This document shows, in pieces, positions 61,853 through 64,000 of a stretch of DNA of 64,000 bases (position 1 is its first letter; each line of letters opens with the position of its first letter). The notes under the pieces are model-generated. The model was not told the origin of the DNA. It worked only from the letters and a program-made list of their open reading frames with translations, and did not search any database. The stretch spans positions 1 through 64,000 of the forward strand of contig OMYJ01000011.1 in the NCBI GenBank assembly GCA_900315245.1. The letters run 5' to 3'. The translations under genes were made by a program, and so were the position numbers. Source of the DNA: an uncultured Bacteroidales bacterium. Lineage in GTDB: Bacteria; Bacteroidota; Bacteroidia; Bacteroidales; WCHB1-69.

Positions 61853-62124
61853 AAAAACTGCAACCAACCACTCAGTACAAAAAAGACTTTAAACGTATCA
61901 AGAATAACGTTGAAAAAGTCGCACTGCTTAGGGAAGTTCTCCTTTTGTTGCAAAAAGGGAAACCTATTCCAGCGGAATATTTCCCCCATAAACTCCACGG
62001 CAGGTACAAAGGTTGTATGGAATGCCATATTCAAGGGGATTTTCTGCTGATTTGGATTGACGAAGTGAACAATATCATCCAGCTCGTCAGATTGGGAAGT
62101 CACGTGGAATTGTTTGGACAATAG
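61849..62124 (+). CDS. YafQ/RelE-family mRNA interferase toxin
   Basis: The 91-residue protein matches the YafQ family: QYKKDFKRIKNNVEKVALLR, HKLHGRYKGCMECHIQGDFL, LIWIDEVNNIIQLVRLGSHV and a final ELFGQ. YafQ toxins bind the ribosome and cut mRNA; the His residues in HKLHG and GSHVELF are the expected catalytic ones. Together with 61601 it is a complete type II toxin-antitoxin pair. Confidence 0.93.
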   Translation: MKKLQPTTQYKKDFKRIKNNVEKVALLREVLLLLQKGKPIPAEYFPHKLHGRYKGCMECHIQGDFLLIWIDEVNNIIQLVRLGSHVELFGQ

Positions 62125-62149
62125 TCCCCTGCAGATTTGCTCAGAAAAA

Positions 62150-62179
62150 TGTAGGGATGCACCGTGGCACGTCTCTACA
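62150..62179. repeat. 30-bp palindromic repeat (second copy)
   Basis: Begins TGTAGGGATG and ends ACGTCTCTACA. It is the same family as 27639-27668. Here it lies between the YafQ toxin and the convergent M28 peptidase. Confidence 0.8.
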
Positions 62180-62180
62180 A

Positions 62181-63455
62181 TCAATACCTTTCGATGAAAT
62201 CCCTTACCAACAGGAACAGCGGCTCGTACGTGTCGAACACCGCGTGTTCCCAGTCGTCGTTGACGGTGTGGTAGTACTGGAACGCGTCGCCGCTCTCGTT
62301 CTCGAAGAGGATGCACGGCACGTGGCGCAGGGCGAACGGATAGTGGTCGCTGTTTCCCTCCAGCTCGGCACGGTTCAGTCCCTTGAAATGGTGTTTCTCA
62401 TCGTTGATTCGCTCCATCAAAGCGTAACCACGCAATCCCTCGTCGCTGACCTCGCAGTACTGCACCGGGTTGTTGTCGCCGATCATATCGATGTTGAACA
62501 GGTACTTGATCTGTGAGAGCGGCACGACGGGGTTGTGATCCACGTAATACTCCGAGCCGCGCAGATTGGCGTCCTCGCCGGAGAAAGCGATGAAGTACAT
62601 ATCGTACTCGGGACGGTTCTTGGCGTAATAGGCCGCGAGCGTCACGATGGCGGCGGTTCCGGAGGCGTTGTCGTTGGCCCCCGCATAGAACACCTTCTTG
62701 CCAAGGTTGCCGAGGTGGTCGTAGTGCGCCGTGAAAACGTAGCAGCTGTCGTGCCGCCGACCCTCCACCTTGGCGATGACGTTGAAGAGCTCGTAGTCCT
62801 TTAGAAACTCGTTCTCGATGTTGACGGTGATGGTCTTGGCATCCTTCGGGAAGTCGGAAGTGGCCCAGATGACGGGCTTGCCCATCACCTTCTCGCCGTA
62901 TGCCTTGTAGAATTTAAGCAAGGGAGGCCACGTCTGGATCATCCCGGCGTTGGCGCACTCAGTACCGCCCCAAATCTTCTGGAAGTCGCCGTAATGACGG
63001 TAGGAGAACCAGAAGTCGCAGACCACGAAGCAGTCCTTGTACTCGGGTTTCGCCAGGTCGGCGAACATTTTCGCTGCATCGTAGTTGTTCGTATCGACAT
63101 AGTAGAGTTTGTAGGTGCCACGCACGCCCGGCGAGTATTCACGCATCGAGAAATCGACACCCGGGGTCAATTTCTTGCCGTCAACGGACATTTTCATTTT
63201 GCCCGGAAATGTGTTGATGTCGATGGTGAACTCTTGTCGCCAGAGTTCATTGGCGCCCGCCTTGGCAAATTCTCCCAAGAGATAAGTTCCTGCCTTGTTG
63301 GCGCCGCCGTAGGCATAGCCGCGCCCTTGGTATTTCGCGGAACTCAGCTCCTTGACAATCTGTTTGTAATATGCCAGATCCTGCGCCTGCAGTGAAGTTT
63401 CGGGAATCAACGCCGCCAATAGGAACGCCAATGCTAAAAGAGTCAGTTTTTTCAT
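62181..63455 (-). CDS. M28 family zinc metallopeptidase, exported
   Basis: The 424-residue protein has a signal peptide (MKKLTLLALAFLLAALIPET). M28 zinc ligands are visible in order: His-Asp in FTAHYDHLGN, Asp in AGANDNASGTAAIV, Glu-Glu in FIAFSGEDANLRGS, Asp in FNIDMIGD and His in GNSDHYPFAL. This is an aminopeptidase-type enzyme, likely periplasmic or extracellular. The start is set at the ATG before the signal peptide. Overlapping CAAAAATA boxes (63480-63495, minus strand TATTTTTG) are candidate promoters. Confidence 0.94.
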   Translation of the reverse strand: MKKLTLLALAFLLAALIPETSLQAQDLAYYKQIVKELSSAKYQGRGYAYGGANKAGTYLLGEFAKAGANELWRQEFTIDINTFPGKMKMSVDGKKLTPGVDFSMREYSPGVRGTYKLYYVDTNNYDAAKMFADLAKPEYKDCFVVCDFWFSYRHYGDFQKIWGGTECANAGMIQTWPPLLKFYKAYGEKVMGKPVIWATSDFPKDAKTITVNIENEFLKDYELFNVIAKVEGRRHDSCYVFTAHYDHLGNLGKKVFYAGANDNASGTAAIVTLAAYYAKNRPEYDMYFIAFSGEDANLRGSEYYVDHNPVVPLSQIKYLFNIDMIGDNNPVQYCEVSDEGLRGYALMERINDEKHHFKGLNRAELEGNSDHYPFALRHVPCILFENESGDAFQYYHTVNDDWEHAVFDTYEPLFLLVRDFIERY

Positions 63456-63497
63456 TGCTTCGGGTATTAAATTCAGCAGCAAAAATACAAAAATATT

Positions 63498-63562
63498 TCT
63501 CGCAGATTTCGCAGACTAACGCAGACTTTTTTCTGCGTAAATCTGCGAGTTCTGCGGGAGAT
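63498..63562. repeat. TCTGCG-rich intergenic repeat, copy 5
   Basis: TCGCAGATTTCGCAGACTAA followed by CTGCGTAAATCTGCG and TTCTGCGGGAGA. It is a diverged member lying between divergent genes. Confidence 0.65.
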
Positions 63563-63604
63563 AATATTTTTCCGCCAAATGAAAACACATTCCCGCATTT
63601 TGCG

Positions 63605-63612
63605 TACTTTTG
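63605..63612 (+). promoter_or_regulatory. Promoter -7 box (TACTTTTG) for the acyltransferase gene
   Basis: TACTTTTGCCGCCGGAAAA, identical over 19 bases to the box at 52789, 21 bases before the ATG. Confidence 0.7.
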
Positions 63613-63633
63613 CCGCCGGAAAAAAAGTGCCTT

Positions 63634-64000
63634 ATGAGAAAACATTGGATTGACAATCTGCGTTGGGTCACCGTACTGTTAGTGCTGTTGTACCACGTCA
63701 TCTACTTTTACAACAACAAGGGCGTTTTCGGTGGCGTGGGCGGTTTCGGCGACGGTCCGCAGTACCAGGATGTGCTGATGTACATCCTCTATCCGTGGTT
63801 CATGCCGCTGCTGTTCATTCTGGCGGGCATCAGCGCAAAGTACGCGTTGGACAGACATTCCGGCAAGGAGTGGTTCAAGTCACGCACCCTGAAGCTGCTG
63901 GTTCCTTCCACCATCGGATTGTTTGTCTTTCAGTGGATGACGGGCTATTTCAACACCCTCGTGGCCCGACAAGATGTGCTGGCTTCCCTAAAGCAGCCTG
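63634..64000 (+). CDS. Acyltransferase 3 family protein, N-terminal part (cut by window edge)
   Basis: The first about 122 residues are present (MRKHWIDNLRWVTVLLVLLY, then HVIYFYNN). The opening 'DNLRWV...L(V)..HV' with membrane helices, and PWFMPLLFILAGISAKYALD, fit the acyltransferase 3 (OafA/NodX-like) family, which moves acyl groups onto glycans. The remainder lies outside the window. Confidence 0.85.
   Translation, partial: MRKHWIDNLRWVTVLLVLLYHVIYFYNNKGVFGGVGGFGDGPQYQDVLMYILYPWFMPLLFILAGISAKYALDRHSGKEWFKSRTLKLLVPSTIGLFVFQWMTGYFNTLVARQDVLASLKQP

Overview
The window reads as a chromosome segment from a Bacteroidota bacterium, most likely order Bacteroidales. The evidence is: Bacteroidota promoters (TTG, about 17-20 bases, then TAnnTTTG) in front of many genes; very large secreted proteins with type IX secretion (T9SS) type A and type B (CHU_C) C-terminal domains; SprB-repeat, FISUMP, GEVED and choice-of-anchor domains; many lipoproteins and a GH20 hexosaminidase; and an Rnf-type membrane segment. 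I see no rRNA, tRNA, CRISPR array, prophage or transposase gene. Genus cannot be fixed from the sequence alone.

Layout. 1-13.5 kb (minus strand): two tandem copies of a giant T9SS surface-protein gene, each interrupted by a frameshift, and sharing blocks of near-identity that suggest gene conversion. 13.7-16.4 kb: tRNA-dihydrouridine synthase, a periplasmic coiled-coil protein and a divergent FolD. 16.5-24.4 kb (minus): a 2627-residue surface protein with exactly twelve 49/51-residue repeats, an SprB repeat and a FISUMP domain. 24.6-32 kb (minus): a U32/RlhA-like protein, an unknown membrane-anchored protein, rnfA-E-G-D without rnfB or rnfC, and a TolC-family protein. 32-38.3 kb (minus): a CHU_C surface protein, a coiled-coil PD-(D/E)XK-like protein and a GH20 lipoprotein.

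38.5-42.0 kb (plus): gatE and gatD, the archaeal-type Glu-tRNA(Gln) amidotransferase, with the GatD catalytic tetrad intact. This is the most unexpected content. 42.2-44.9 kb (plus): an ECF sigma factor, a candidate anti-sigma protein and three exported proteins or lipoproteins. The same bipartite promoter (TGTAGT-N17-CGTT) precedes the sigma gene and the last lipoprotein gene, so this looks like a small self-regulated envelope regulon.

45-47.5 kb: a GxxExxY protein and a probable GNAT toxin with a small antitoxin candidate, lying between 223-bp direct repeats of the 3' end of the neighbouring MBOAT gene. 47.4-52.0 kb (minus): two SGNH proteins and an MBOAT acyltransferase, likely O-acylating an exported glycan. 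52.2-64 kb: mostly single genes (lipoproteins, a GIN-domain protein, alpha/beta hydrolase, two isoprenylcysteine-methyltransferase-like proteins, EamA transporter, flavodoxin, SDR, ferredoxin-type membrane protein, RHH/YafQ toxin-antitoxin pair, M28 peptidase, and an acyltransferase cut by the window edge). A family of TCTGCG-rich palindromic repeats sits between many of these genes.
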